Source: Echinococcus granulosus
Lineage: Eukaryota; Platyhelminthes; Cestoda; Cyclophyllidea; Taeniidae
Assembly (NCBI RefSeq): GCF_000524195.1
Contig: NW_020170386.1
Coordinates: 169,363 to 233,362 of the forward strand
Length of the DNA stretch: 64,000 bases
Direction of reading: 5' to 3'
Positions 37,201 to 51,000 of the stretch are shown one piece after another. The translations under genes and the position numbers were made by a program. The notes under the pieces are model-generated. The model ran no database searches, had not been told where the DNA came from, and saw only the letters and a list, made by a program, of their open reading frames with translations. Position 1 is the stretch's first letter, and each line of letters starts with the position of its first letter.

Positions 37201-40200
37201 TGGCATCTCCATTTTACTGCGATTCTCAGCCGATTGTGGTGCTGGATCTCGGGGTGGTATGAGGTTGTGTGCCACTGCCTTTAGACTTGTCGGAAATTTT
37301 TTTTTTCGGATGACTTAAAATTGGAAGTAGTTTGTGTTGTACATCCGACCTTCATGCTAAAAGAAGCAGAATTAAGGTGGAGTTAAACTAGTTGGGAGCA
37401 AATGCAGCAACTGGACGAAAACTTTTAAAATAACCTTCACTCGGAAATCACTAACAAACTTTCCTCTCAACCAAAGGCAAGAAAATGCAATTAGGTCTGA
37501 GCACAGTAGCCGCCAAGTAATAAAACGGCAAATAAGTTCATCTGACCTCAGAAAGACCTGCAGAGAAAAGGATTCCTGGTTTTCGTGTGTATCTTAAATG
37601 GACTCGTCTGAGTGTTATTTAGGTGTACCTGTAAACACTCAGGTGAAATTTGGCCTTTTGTTGAATAAGGGCTTTATAGTTCATTCGTCTACTTATTAAG
37701 TACTTTAATTTTACAGCCTTAATTCTGAAGTCCCTGCTTCTTGATATTAACGTAACCCTAAGTGGTGATCTGTTGATGCGGTGTATCGTTTGAGGAAGTA
37801 AAAGTGTATGTAGCACTTGAAACAACCATGATCCGCATTATTCTGATCAGATTAAAAGGTGATCTTTCCGAATGTTTTCTGCTGAAAAAAAATGGTCATC
37901 CTTGGAAAAACATAAAAGAAAGTAGGAATTAAATCACTGGGCAAATTATACATGCATCAGTTTTATATGGTCACCCATAACTTCTAGATACAGGTATGGT
38001 AGATTTTTTTTGTATGAAAATGCGTTATTCACAAAGTGCTAAATGTTGGAAGAAAAGTTTGAAATTCAGGGTCAGGAAAAACATCGTAGTAGCCTAAATT
38101 TTCCTTTTTATTGTCCGAAATCTCTGTTGAGTGTAATTTTGAGGTGCGCTATTGGTAGCATTTATGCGTTTGTTTTACTTCCTTTTTCAATGATGCTCAT
38201 AGTGGCGGCTATTAACCTGAACCATAACGGTGGCAACTAGCCACCTAGGCTGTTTTATGATATTACAGTTTGTTAAGCTGCACTTTTTAATGCACCTGAT
38301 TAATAAAGCCATTCAATTCATTTTACCGCGATTTATTGGCTGTGAAATGTCCACATGATGTTCACAGGTTTGTAGGCAGCATAATTTTCCGAAGTGCTAT
38401 TTTCAAAAGGTCCCACACGAGTGAACCCAAGCGCTACTAACATCGATCAAACGGCCATAAAACCACCCACTAACCGGATTAAAGCTTCGGCTTTTGATGC
38501 GCAAATCGGTTGATGGGTTTCCGGTGGCCAGAACCACAGCACTTGAGACGCTGCCTTCCTTGACCGACGGGCACAGTTATTTATTACCATGAAGGCACAC
38601 ATTGCCCAAACACCTTACACGGTTATGGGATCAACTTAGCGAGCACTCGGAGCAGCAGTTGAGCTGTCATTTATCCAACTGCTTTGACTTGGCCCTATGT
38701 CAAATTGAGAGCCTGCGTCACAATTCTCAACACACGATAACAAAAAGGGAAAGGTACCCATTAGCTGTTTTTGAACAGTTAGTTTTTGTCGAAAACGTAC
38801 TAGGCACGTTCACAGAGCAGCTTGGGCGTATCATATTTTGCGTTTTGGATAAGGCGGTTCCCACATTAATCATGCATGCTGAGAGATTTCTTCTCCAAAT
38901 TTCGTTTAGTCAACTTACTTTAGTGCATTACAAGTCACTGTTCCTGTTCGATCAAAAAGAAGGCAGGATGCACAACTTTTCTTCAAATTGTCAATTTAAA
39001 AGCAAGAGGCGTTTCTGCCATCAAGGTTAGGCGAAATCACGAAAGTAAAAGGGCCCTCACTTGAATGACTTCTTGTCCAGGCACGCAAGTAGGGACAACA
39101 GTAGTGAATCATTTAGCATTTTTATGGTTTTCACTTTTGAAAAATGTATAATAGGTGCATTTACTTTTGGGACCAATCCGTTTTCATTTACTGCCCACCA
39201 ATGTATCTGAGATTTTAATATAAATATAAGTAGAAAAGCAAACGAATTTAGCAATTTCCATAGGAGATAACAAAGTTGGCATAACCTTATATAGGTCCTC
39301 AAGATTACAAATGATCCCTCCACTCTTGCCGCATGTCATTTTACTACAACTACTCTCACACAACTTTCTTAAAAGGAGGGTGTTTGCCTGTGTGTACCAC
39401 CGGTGTAGATAGTTTCTTTGATCTACTTCGATACACTTCAAAACCGCTTTAGTGTATGCATAATCCAGAAATTTATTTGTTTAGTAAAACCAACAAATGT
39501 TAAGGTTGATTAAAGTAGCATCGGTTGACGATGACAGTTCAGTCGTCCCAACCGCTTACAATTCGGTGAGGGTTCAGGAGAATAAATAATGAACTTCAGC
39601 GTCCACTCCACCTCCTGTTCGGTGTTGCAGTTACTTGCGATGGTAGTCCCGCGGCTTCCATTAGTTAAATTGTGTGCGGCAGATAACTGTCTGTCTTGGA
39701 TTCCTAAGAGTTCAGTGGTGAAAAAGGCATGAAATGGGTCCAAAACACTTAGAATGATTAATCAGCATTTTAGATTCTTTCAGTTACGACCATTCCACTG
39801 TTTACCTTGGTTGACTTACCTTAGAATTGATCAAAAGTGTTGAATCCGAATGGTATAATAAAATAAGGACATTTATACCTCACTCTGCAGAAATTGTGTT
39901 TTATTTCATTAAAGACACGTTTGAGAGAGTACATCAGGAAAGTTATTTACTGCTTTGGTTTTCAACCACCTACCAATATTTATAGCCTGTGCATTGGAAG
40001 TAGCACAACAGCTAACTTGCTACACAACCATTTGATGATAAGTAACGAGGAAGCAGGGAAACTACTCAAATAAAAAACTGCATGAAATTTGTATTATGTA
40101 ACATTAATTAGCATGATTTCATTTAAAGAATGTGTTTAAACATCCACAATTTATGCATGTGATACTGCAATACAAAAATCTGCTCCAATTAAGGGAGGAT

Positions 40201-43200
40201 TTATGGCTAATCGGAGAGTAAAGAGTGGCACACAATCACATTACACTCATGACATTAAAGAGGAGTCATTGGGGCGATTCTGATGGGAGTGGGAATGCGT
40301 TCTTTCTTGTTAGCACTACTTCAAACTTGTTCATCAGAAAGTGCATGGCTAATATTGGGCATTCTCCTCAAGTGTATTTTCTACTTTTTATCATTAAGCG
40401 ATCCGAAATCTTCTAGTTGGTCGAATTTAAAAGCCCATTTTAAGTTTATTTCTGGCAAGAAAAGATATCGCAATTTTCCAAATGCAATTTCACATCTCCT
40501 CACAAACTGACGACAGCCGATCCTTTACGTCACGGATAGTTTAAAAATTTTGGAAGCGAATCATTCCCACGTCTATTAGCTCTTGTGGTAGTTGAATAAC
40601 AGCATTTTTGCTAACCTGTTGCCTGCGAAGTTCTATATTTGCATGGAATGGTGGAATAATGCATTCAGATAATTTAGTTAGTCGCGGTATTCACCCTAGT
40701 AATATGGGGAAGCGTATTGAATTTCTCCTAAGAATTCCTGCTTATTTCTGAACTTTGGCAGCTAGTATTCCTAACGCAATTCCATGGTTCACATGAAAGG
40801 TCTCTTACTTTGGGATTTTTTAAATATGGGTCGTGGATCATGGTCCTTGTTTTGCAATTTACTTTCAAACCACTGTTCCCACAATGCCTTAAAGTCATCT
40901 AGGACTGTCGAAATCTTTAATTTATTTCGCTGTCTCCTGCTTAGCATGAAATTGCTTTCTAGTTTTTGAGGACTCACAAAATACTAAAAATTTATTTGCA
41001 TCCTCTCCTGAGAGTACCCAACAGTGGCCACCAGCACTACGCAAGAGAAGTGTAAAGCAGCTATGTTCGAGATGGGACTTTGATAAATTATCGACTACCC
41101 TTAGATTTTGAATCTCAGCTAATACACATGAATTGCCCTTTATTTAAAGGGAGAAAAATTATTAGTCATGGATGGCAAATAAGTAACATCCTTCAAAATA
41201 TGGGATTATAGTGAAGGTAAAAAGTTGGCACTTGTGTTTTATCCTCCAATTTTCATCTCATAGGTATGTTATAGCTATGACACTTCAATTTCTGTCCATA
41301 TTTTAGTCGACAATAGCCTGATGACTACGTCTATCAGACTGAATTGTGAGGTCTTCTGTAAGTTGGAATCAAAAACTTTATTTGATTAAGCAATTAGTAT
41401 GAGAGAGGTAGATGTACATTATTATTCCTGATAAGAACCGCAGATTATCAAATGAAATGATTCAATATAGTTTTCACATTCGTTTCATGGTCTCCAACTG
41501 AAAATTTGAATATCAATAGCTCCTTCGGTATGAATATCCTTTGAATGCCCAAGGTAAAATTATATCAGTAGTTTTTGTCGTTTAATATTTCAGTTTGATA
41601 GAAATGACAAAGTTCTCTCGGCAAAACTTCGGAAAAAATAGACCACTTTCAATCCACTTATATTAATTCCTGACTTTGAAGAACGCAGAAAATGGCAATA
41701 TCGGAGCAAATGGACCCATACTTGACTTCGTAGCGAGGGGAAATCATGACGACATTGGCTTTACCAAAGTGGAACATCTCCTTTGCCACCACATCTAATT
41801 CTCTTGCTAAATGTTTGAACTCAGGATCAGCAGCGGATAACATTCCTCTTGGGCGGTTAAACATTAGCATTATTTATGACTGAAATGGAAGTTGATGACC
41901 CGCTAATGCCTGCACTGAACTGTGTTGTCATGATTAAACATTGTCCATTTATTAGTGAATCACGAATAATAAGTTCATCGGGTACTGAAGTTAATGGAAC
42001 AAAAGAGAGTTGTTCTTAATATTGCCAAATGGGTCGCGGTTCTCTAAGTTGAACTTAAAAACTCATTGTCCCTGGTGCAAGTCAGGAATGTAAAATCTCC
42101 CACTACTAGTAGAAACATTTTGATCATCAGGGTTTTGTGAAACGAAGCATGCCAATTAACTTTCTTCTTTTAAAAATATTTACATTGTAAGACGCCTTCA
42201 AGTAAAGAAATTGAATATTATTAATGCATTATCTACTAGCACTCTATAACCAAAATCTTCATTTAAAAATTTCGTTCGCTAGATACGTGAAGGAGAATGC
42301 CATTTGCCTTATGATTTTCTTTTCCATTGCACCACCCTACGCGGTAGCACCCACCACCCCATTTGAAATTATGGAAATTAATTCACAGTTTAATTTGTGT
42401 AATCTCATTTAACCATGACAGCAAGACGAATAAATGAATCAGGTGATCTTGCCATTTATAGAGCCTGGCAAATGAGACACATTTAGGAACAAATCGCGTC
42501 TTGGATTCGATAGCAGTGACACAAGTGCTCCAGCTTAGGTTGATGCTCACGTTTGTGGTGGAGTTTACAGCACTTGTAAACTCATTTACAAGGATTCCTG
42601 GTCGTTAACCAATCCTACCAGAAATTTAAACCATCAGTCTTTTCAAGAATTACCCTTTGAGATTAAAATAAGCCTGATTACTAGTAAAATTAGTTATTTT
42701 TGTGTTAGCCTACGCTGAGAAGTCTGAATGAACTTAGACGAAAGTCAGAGGCTTGGGTTGTCGAAAATGCTTAAAAGTACGCTTCTTTAGGCTCTAGAAA
42801 CTTGTATCATCATTGCGGTTGCAATGGGATAGTAGTAGTAGCAGTAGTTCAACTTTATATTAGTCGAGACTTACATTAAATTTTGTCTCTTGGCAGAGTT
42901 AAATGGCCAGTGAATAGAATAATTAGTTTGATTTTATTTAAGATTTTCGCCGCAAGAGGACTTTAACTAACCGTGCATCCCCTGCACACACTTCCATTCG
43001 GAATTAAAATGAGCTACTGACACCCGAATCACGCGAAGAGAAAAAAGCTATAAATTTTCCAATGCCATTTGGGGGAACTAGGATTTGTTTTCTTATAAAT
43101 GGATGCCTTTAATTTATGGAATAGTTGAATGGGAAATTTGCGCGCGCATTCATTAGGTTAGCACATTTAAATGCAGGAGTGATATCTGGTACTGAAGGAA

Positions 43201-44677
43201 GAAGGAATGGACGATAAATTGACTCCTATCCAAAATTCTGACCGGGTAGGGCTAATTTCCCCTCAAGGGGTAGTGCATGCAAATGGCAACACGAGCTTTA
43301 TTAGTAGGTGGATGCCAATCAGGGGAGCAAACATTAAGTGGACAGCTGTCACTTTCGATTAAGCAGGCAAACAACTGCCCAGATGGGCGAAGGCTCTCGC
43401 CCTCACTAAAAGGGAATCCGATAACGACAAAAGAGCAAATTAATACGAGTGAAGTATTGTTTTTTCCTCTACCAACGGAACAATTAAAACAAACCAGATA
43501 ATTTTATTCTTAAAGAAAATTACAAGTTGAGAAATACAACTGAAAGATAGTTTCTATACCAGTATTATTAACAGGAATTCATTTTGCACCTTCTTCGTTC
43601 CTGAAATTTGCCTGTTTTCACTCAGCACTTATAATCACAGGAGGATATACATACTCAGGTAGGGGAGAGAGTAATATTGCCAGTTAGGAAATTATTTATC
43701 TTAAATTAAACGAGCTTTCACTCTTTAAACCTATTCATAATGAATGAGGTTCCTTCTGTAACCCTGTTGGAGTAATGATGGTCTGTGGTAATCACGGAAG
43801 CCACATGGTGTGTTGTGCCAGTACTTCCCCACTCAAACTACCTTTCAGAGGTGTCTGTGTTTTTGTTTTGCCGTAAATAATTCTGCAAATCCTACCCCGT
43901 AATAGCATTTTCCTATTTTCTAACCCCCCAGGGAGACCCATTACACCCACGTGGTAGTTTTATTCTGCAAAAGCCGACACTACGGTGTGCACAGAGGACT
44001 TTGCCTTTCCTCAGCACATAGTTGAGCGAAATATGGGAAAGTTTTACCAAGCACATGTTACGCGAGGTTGCACGATGACTACGTTAGTTGAGTGGATCAC
44101 ACTCGCGCACGATTAGTTTAACTGCAATCCTGATAATGAGCAGAAGTAAAAGGCAATGTTATTGTCTTTGCATGGCTGTTTCCAATCAATTTGTAAGAAT
44201 TCTGCGACTGTTCCCTACGTTACAATTTAAACCGCAAAAAATCAAGGTGACAAGCATCCGCTATTTTAATTCATGACAAGGAATGGGCACCTTTTAAAAA
44301 CCTTATTGCATTTTTGAGGAATAGAAAAATGAGCCATAATAATAACCCCACATGTCAGCACATCCTTCATATCTATCTACTTTTCGTGACCACATACGAT
44401 ATAGATTTGCAAAGATCCATTTTCCAAAGAAAATTAAACACCTGGGATAAACTTTTAGATTCCCATATTAAATGCTACTTATGTAGACTCAGTAGCAATG
44501 CGTCAAAATACTTCATGCAGATGAAGGGGAGTTGCCTGCGGACAAAAGTTGGATAAGTAAGGTTATAAAGGAGACGATAAATGAGCACTCACGAGAAGTT
44601 TCTAAACGACATTTTCTACTAGAAGGCCTGGAAAGAAGGGATAGAGTTGGCAAAAGCCATGTATACAACAAACGACG
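34241..44677. other. Intergenic region between protocadherin and Dok
   Basis: About 10.4 kb of mostly AT-rich DNA. I found one possible minus-strand exon at 41.7 kb and a 142-codon plus-strand frame at 38602-39030 without recognisable content. A short TAG-type microsatellite lies at about 42831-42848. No tRNA-like or rRNA-like sequence was noticed. Confidence 0.5.
41715..41894 (-). CDS. Possible exon of an unidentified minus-strand gene
   Basis: A strong acceptor (CTTCCATTTCAG) is followed by a short stop-containing leader and an open frame from ATG at 41870. It includes GMLSAADPEFKHLARELD, then AKEMFHFGKANVVMISPRYE, before a possible donor (AA|GTATGG). The helix followed by a hydrophobic 'ANVVMISPR' strand is loosely like SGNH/GDSL hydrolase or retroelement esterase segments, but this is a weak resemblance. 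Downstream exons were not found. Confidence 0.3.
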
Positions 44678-45096
44678 TCAGATGTCACGTTTAATGGACC
44701 AAGTGGGAGCAGGGCTCGTGGTCCTGGTGAGCGTGCTGGGCCGCGACTGCTGGTGGAGATGGTGAGGCGTAGAACAGCCATGCACTTGCCGCTGTCGTTC
44801 CGCCGCCTGCACCGCCGAGGTAACATTTTGGTTGGCGTCGCGCAGCTCCTGAAGTACCTCGTCCAGTCCGCGCATATTCAGACGTACTAGATCGGTGGGC
44901 GACCTCTCCTCCGACTCGTAGACGCCCGAGCCGAAAGAGAGTGACTTGCCCGGTGGCGATTTGTACACACTCCTCAACAGGCCCGAAGTAACTTCTGTCT
45001 CCCCTCCTTCCCTCGGTGTCTCTCCTCTATACGGACGGTACGCCCGCATGCTCGACATGCCTGTCATCCAACTGTGGCGTGGAGACTCCAATGATG
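44678..45096 (-). other. DOK: Dok last coding exon
   Basis: Acceptor TTGGTGTACTCAG, phase 1, matching the preceding exon. The frame contains RAYRPYRGETPREGG, VYKSPP and VYESEERSPTD, then a heptad-like segment (RGLDEVLQELRDANQNVTSAVQ) and a His/Ser/Thr/Pro-rich C-terminus. Confidence 0.75.
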
Positions 45097-48000
45097 CTGA
45101 GTACACCAAAGACCCTCTTCTCAAAACAATGCGTGTGCTTATTTGCTTATTTATAGCTAACTGTATACTACGCTGTACTCCTTTAGCAATCATGCAACGC
45201 TTCCCTCTGAGACAAAGGTGATGTAATGAGCGTGCCTAGGATTTGCCTCACCATGACTCATGCCTAAATGTTTAAGTTACCCTAAATTAAATAAAAGTAG
45301 CGTTGGTTGCCATGCACAATAGTGTTATTTACTACTGTGTACTCAAATTAAATTTAGGGTGATGAGTGTGATTATACCTACAACTTAGACAAGCAGAAAA
45401 AAACAACTTAGTGAAAACAAGTATTTTCATAGAGACAAACAAGTATGTGAACGATAAAAAGGATGGCTGAGAAATTATTGCGCTGCAACATCAATTGGAC
45501 CGAGTCTCTTTGCTTTCTTTTCGGCGCTGCTCGTGTTGCTGACAGTTCTACATGCTTCTAAATGCAACCTCTTTTCGCATTAAAATGTATGTTTAAGGAG
45601 TACATTGCTTGCAGTAGCCTGATGAGCAGACTCGCTGTTTGATTGTTGGTTTTCAAGGTCGGTGGCTCATACACGCATGTTGTTAAACCACCCTGACACC
45701 TGACTAGAGGAATCAAGGTGCAAAAAATGTAACATTGATAAACTCCGGGAATTTAGTCGCATACAAAAATTGGTAAGGTCTTTCGCTATGGCGCAGTCAA
45801 TGCTCTTTGAGTGATCGTGGACCTCATAACACACTTTTCTATCCATTTAGCCATATTCAACAGCTAAACCGGGAGAACTAACTGTTGAAAAGATATAGGT
45901 AGACTCGAACTCGGTGATATTCTCATTCAAATACTACAAATTATTGGAAGTTATACAATATCGCAGTATTTTGACATTACGACTTGATAATCGAATGCCC
46001 GTACAGCAAGGATGCACCACTTTATTAGCTAAAATTTCATTATTTCAGATTGTGAAAGTCAGGAAATCAAGGAAATGTGAGAATACAACAAGGCATAACG
46101 TCAGCGCTCTGTGGATCAACTAAAGGTACGTGTCTTATCACATTATCATGACCTACTTTGGCGATAGCTGGCCAGATCGGAGGTCTTTGGAGAATAGTTG
46201 ACAAATGATTTGGGGACAACGGATGGTGGTGTGTTGTTGATAACAGTGGCACCGTTGTATCTAACCGAATTTCCAGACCTGCTCTCATCACCCTCGAGAG
46301 CATTAGTGATAGTGATGGCGCTGGTGTTCGCCTCGCGATGTTGGCGGGGTAGGAGGAGGGGGGTAGTGGGTGGGGGCGGAGCGGGAGGAAGGTTGGTGTC
46401 CTCTGAACGCTGCACCCTGGTACTTGGAGGCCCCAGACCGCTGCCCGGATGCCTACCCTCCGTCCCCTGCGTATCCTTTTCACCCGCCTTCTCTCCACTC
46501 TCCGAGGTGGGCACGTTGTCGTACAAGCGCAGCTGGTGCGCAATCCCATTCGATGTTGCCTCCTTCACTTCTGCTGTTGGCGTCACTGGTGTTGGTTCTT
46601 TTGATTGCAACTGCCCGTTGGTCTTCAGTTGCGCAGCGATCTGGGCAGACAGTAGTTGCGATAAGGCGTTTTCACTGGCAGGAGTGATTCAAACTCTCTT
46701 CATCAAAGTATTTAGTCTCCAAACGGCTGTCTCAATGCTCATTAGTCACAGTGCCTATTGATTAGTTACCACTACAGTTTCATTCACAGCACCTAATTTT
46801 ATGAAGGTACCCGTGTCAATTGCGCGAATGTATCAACATGATACCTTACAAACGCGTATGTTTAATAATTTCACGATGGTAATCCGGTGGTATGCGTTTG
46901 CTGAGAGTTAAGATGAGTTGATAATTATGGCAACAGTTGTGCTAATATGAGCTTTGAGATATGCGCTTAAAAGACGAAAAATAACTCAACGAACAGATTA
47001 GGTCCTTTTCCTCTTCAAATTGACTTAAAATTCTTGCGACTACCAAACTTAAACAAGTCCTCAATCAGGAGTTTAGACTATCACTTTGTGTTGGGTAAAA
47101 ACATTTAATGAAACAAACACTGTTTCCCATTCTGTAAAATTTAATTGCGGTTTCCCTCATCTTCACGCCAATGTAAAAGCCCACCACTTTTAGAAGTTTA
47201 ATGTAAACCTTCGATCCTTCTTAGTATTTTGCACATTTAAACTGCATTTCGTCCCTCTTAAAATATTCTTAATCTCCGAAAGTTATTACAACATTAACCA
47301 TTGAATGTACAATTTGCTTGGATGTTAAATGGAGCTAAAATCGAGTTAGTAATTAGGTAATCTAGCATTTATCCCTCACGAATTATGCCTACAACAGCCC
47401 CTTGTAAGATGCGTATAAGAATTTTGGGCTCGTGAGAAATCCAATATGCTGCTTATTTTAATATCATTCATATTTGTACGTGATAAACATTATATAGTTT
47501 TGGATTTCCTAAGCCCACTTTAATAGGTTTGAGCACACACTTACAGCTTTTCCCGGTGACGCAATAAACACGCCATTGTTATTACCCACTGCCTTTTCCA
47601 TTGGCTTTTGTAATGAAATAGCTGAATCCGTGGCACCGCTGGGTAAGCAGTTCCCCTGAACCTCCTCCCCCTCCTTCTGCGATACGGTTTTATCCAATAT
47701 TTCCTCCACTTGTCGTCTGACTGGTGTTGATGAAGCTCTCTTGAAATTCCCCGATGTCCACCAGCCACCGTTGCTGCCCTTGCCACTGTCATTGCCACCG
47801 GGGTTGATGGTGCCACGCCAGTTCCCCTTCGGACTAGGACTCCTGTTACCCATTTTGGAGAAGGACTTAGCACTTCCCAAGTCGGGGGAGCCCTTCAGCG
47901 GCACCGGTGGCGGGAGCTGATCCGCGGCACCGGAAGACCCCATCTCGGCAATGAAACAGTGTTCCTGATGTTGCTGCAGCATCTGCTGTCTTGCGGCCTG

Positions 48001-51000
48001 CTCCTGACGCAAACGCTGTTTGGCCTCGAGAGCAAGATGGCGAATCTGCGACACGATAGCATCCACCGGTTGGTTGTTACTGGGAGAACACATGAAGAAG
48101 AAGCGGCCGTCGCCGGTGGAGCATCGGCGACCCGCGTCAATGCGCAGCACGCCTCCTACTGCGCCGAATCTGCAATCAGGCAACTTGGTCATTAACCCCA
48201 CTTATTGTTAACTTTTTTGTTAATATCTCTAGCCCTTGCACATAAACCCCAGAATTCAATCAAGTTCTCCAAAGCTGATAAAGGATGACAACTGGCGGTG
48301 GCACCTCTGTTCAGCGGATATTTTAATGTCTTTTACTTTAAAGTAACCTAAATGTACTTATTGAGTTACAGTAAACTTAGCGAGGAAGCGCTTTTAGGTT
48401 TCACGAAAATAATGGGTCCTAAACTAAGTCCATAGCTGAATTCAGCATATTGAAAAGCATTTAACAAAAGTCGGTCATGATCATTTCCAAGGAAATAAAG
48501 TGTGTGCACAATTGGTAACCATATAGATTGGGATTTTGAACCAAATTGTCATTCACGCTGTGAGATCACGTTAATAACTAGTGATATTTTAATCGAATTT
48601 CCCTTAAGGAATTTGTGCATACGAATGCCTTTTTTCAGATAATCATCGCTAAAAACAAGAACAATGGATGCGAATACGATTGTCTGAACAGAGTAACTCC
48701 ACTTTGTGGCAGAAAGCATAATCGCGTGGAATAAGTTGTAAGGGTGAAGCGGGCCTGTGATCCTTCACATGATGTTTACAGGCTACGCACTGGCCGCGTC
48801 GTGCAGATGGATTGCAATGGCCTCCACAGACGAGGTAAAAGGCTTCTGCGTAATTGTACGTGGGAGTTGTTGGTCTTCGCGAGAGAGCTCTGTTGAATTT
48901 TGGTGTGCCAGCACGTATATATGTGCAACAGATACGAAGTCACGGCGCCCATTTCCTGGACAATTGGCCTAGTCATGCACCAGTGCACCTCCTCGGACAG
49001 TTTGGATAGCACCTCTAAGTTAAGCGTTGTCTGAGACGCCACACTACGCTACACTATCTCTTGTACTGCATTGTGATTTGCACAAGAATGTGGCACCAAG
49101 TTTGCAGAGTTAGCTTTTGGGTTTATTCCGTAAATCGTAAATAGTTGAAGAAACTTAAAATTTTCCGAACATCCAATCGTTTGTCCCCTCGAAAAGAATG
49201 TAAACCCAAAATTCGTGCAAGTTTAACACCGTTCGAGTTTCTTAGACTGTGACAAAATCGGTATGATTTGGTAAAAAGAACTTGTGTGATGGCTTGACGA
49301 TTTCCATTTTTCTCCAAGGCGATTAGCACGTGACAATTCTTGGCTTAAATTGCAACGCGAGGCACAGCACTTTGCCAATGTATCGGCCTATTTCATCCAC
49401 TCTGAGGATGTTGAGAGAAGCATGAATCGCAAATAAACAGGCACGCAACCATCATTGCCACAAAAGGCGTAGATTCGCAACAAGAGAGTGCTAGAGTGAA
49501 GGCTAGGATAAGAAATCAGGGGCGTGAATTGAATAGCTCCATCACGAAAATGAAACACTCCTAACAATTAGGTGTCAAGCCGAAGCCATCAAAAAGTCAT
49601 CGGACGTGATTTTACACCACAATATTTGAATCTTTTTTAGTGAGTCACTTGTTTCCTCATTTATCTTTTCTGATCTTTTCGAGCCCACAATATGAAAAAT
49701 CGATGAACCATCATTTTCGGAACCGAAAAGCTAACATATATTATAGTTTTTGAAACAAAGTATAGTCTAAGTGCCGCGAAACCTCAAATAACAGTGAGGT
49801 GAAAGGTTCAGTAATTTCGCGAACTTTGGGTGCTATACTATGGTCGCCACAGGCTCCTTGTCATTACTGTCCTTATAATAGACTTGTCGGAGAAAATACG
49901 CAGGAAGTTGAGGGGTTCCCGACGCTGTCCAATGGAGTGTGCAGTGAGAGGACCACCAAACAAAATTGTAGTCAAGGCCATAAATAACTTTAGCCATGCT
50001 TGTGATAATACCTCCAGAGTATGTGGATTACACATATGAAAGTAGCGATCGCTGGATGGACACTTGTTCAACATCCTTATGAAAGGAAATATTCATCATC
50101 CCAAAATCGTCCCATTCAACAAATTAGCCGGAATATTTGTGTTGCAGCTAAAGCAAGTAGCATATATTGTGCTGTATCTAACCTAGTGGTTGCCAGAATA
50201 GTAGTTTCCTTTTTCGAATTTAGGAACCGTAAAAGTGCCAAAAAGTTCGCTGGAGATCCACTTCAATTTTACTTTAGGAATCCCTGAATACCCCCTCAAT
50301 TTTTAAAATAGAGCAACCCTTAACTAGTCCCTTCTTAAAAGGGAGATCTTTAAGAATATTAAAATCCTGGTGATGCCCTTTTCGTCATGCCGTCCCTGCT
50401 GATACGTGAAACGCGGATTTTCCGGTGAATGGTAAGTGCATGCTTATAAGTATACGCGCTCTAAAGTGCGTCCAAATGCACCATGAGTTCAACTGGTGTA
50501 CACTTGTCGATACCTGATCCGTGATTTACGTCAATTTACGCAGCGACACGCAACTCTGGTTCCAAGTACATGCAAGCACGCATCTCCACCCCACCGAGGC
50601 TTCGGTTGGTCGCGACATGTGGCACGCTATTGTGGTCTCGGCTTCTCAACTGCCCACTTTCACCACTGATCAAGGTGGTGTAAAGCTTCTATCTATACTA
50701 ACTGATTAAAGTGCAATTACTTGCATACATTTAGCCCAGGATTTGTTTTGGCGGGAGAAAAGGCCAGTCGATGTTAAAGGAAATTATTCTATTTGCATTT
50801 TAGTGGCCCCAATCTCATTCGTCACCTCTAAGAATTTAGCCTCTCATTGAAATTTGAAATTAACGCCCTACCCGCACACAATCTACGACACGTAATCAAA
50901 CCTCATGTTCCAAATTTACTAGAGTTTTGCGCTTTTTTCATTACACTTCTTTACGCTTTCTGCCATAATGCTCATTTAACCTGGGTCTGCATTCACAAGT

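Noticed and set aside
38602..39030. 142-codon plus-strand frame
   Set aside because: Begins at a non-ATG codon, no domain or splice context recognised. Left as non-coding pending evidence.
46198..46761. 187-codon plus-strand frame
   Set aside because: It is antisense to the Dok tail exon, whose frame is supported by phase and motifs on both sides.
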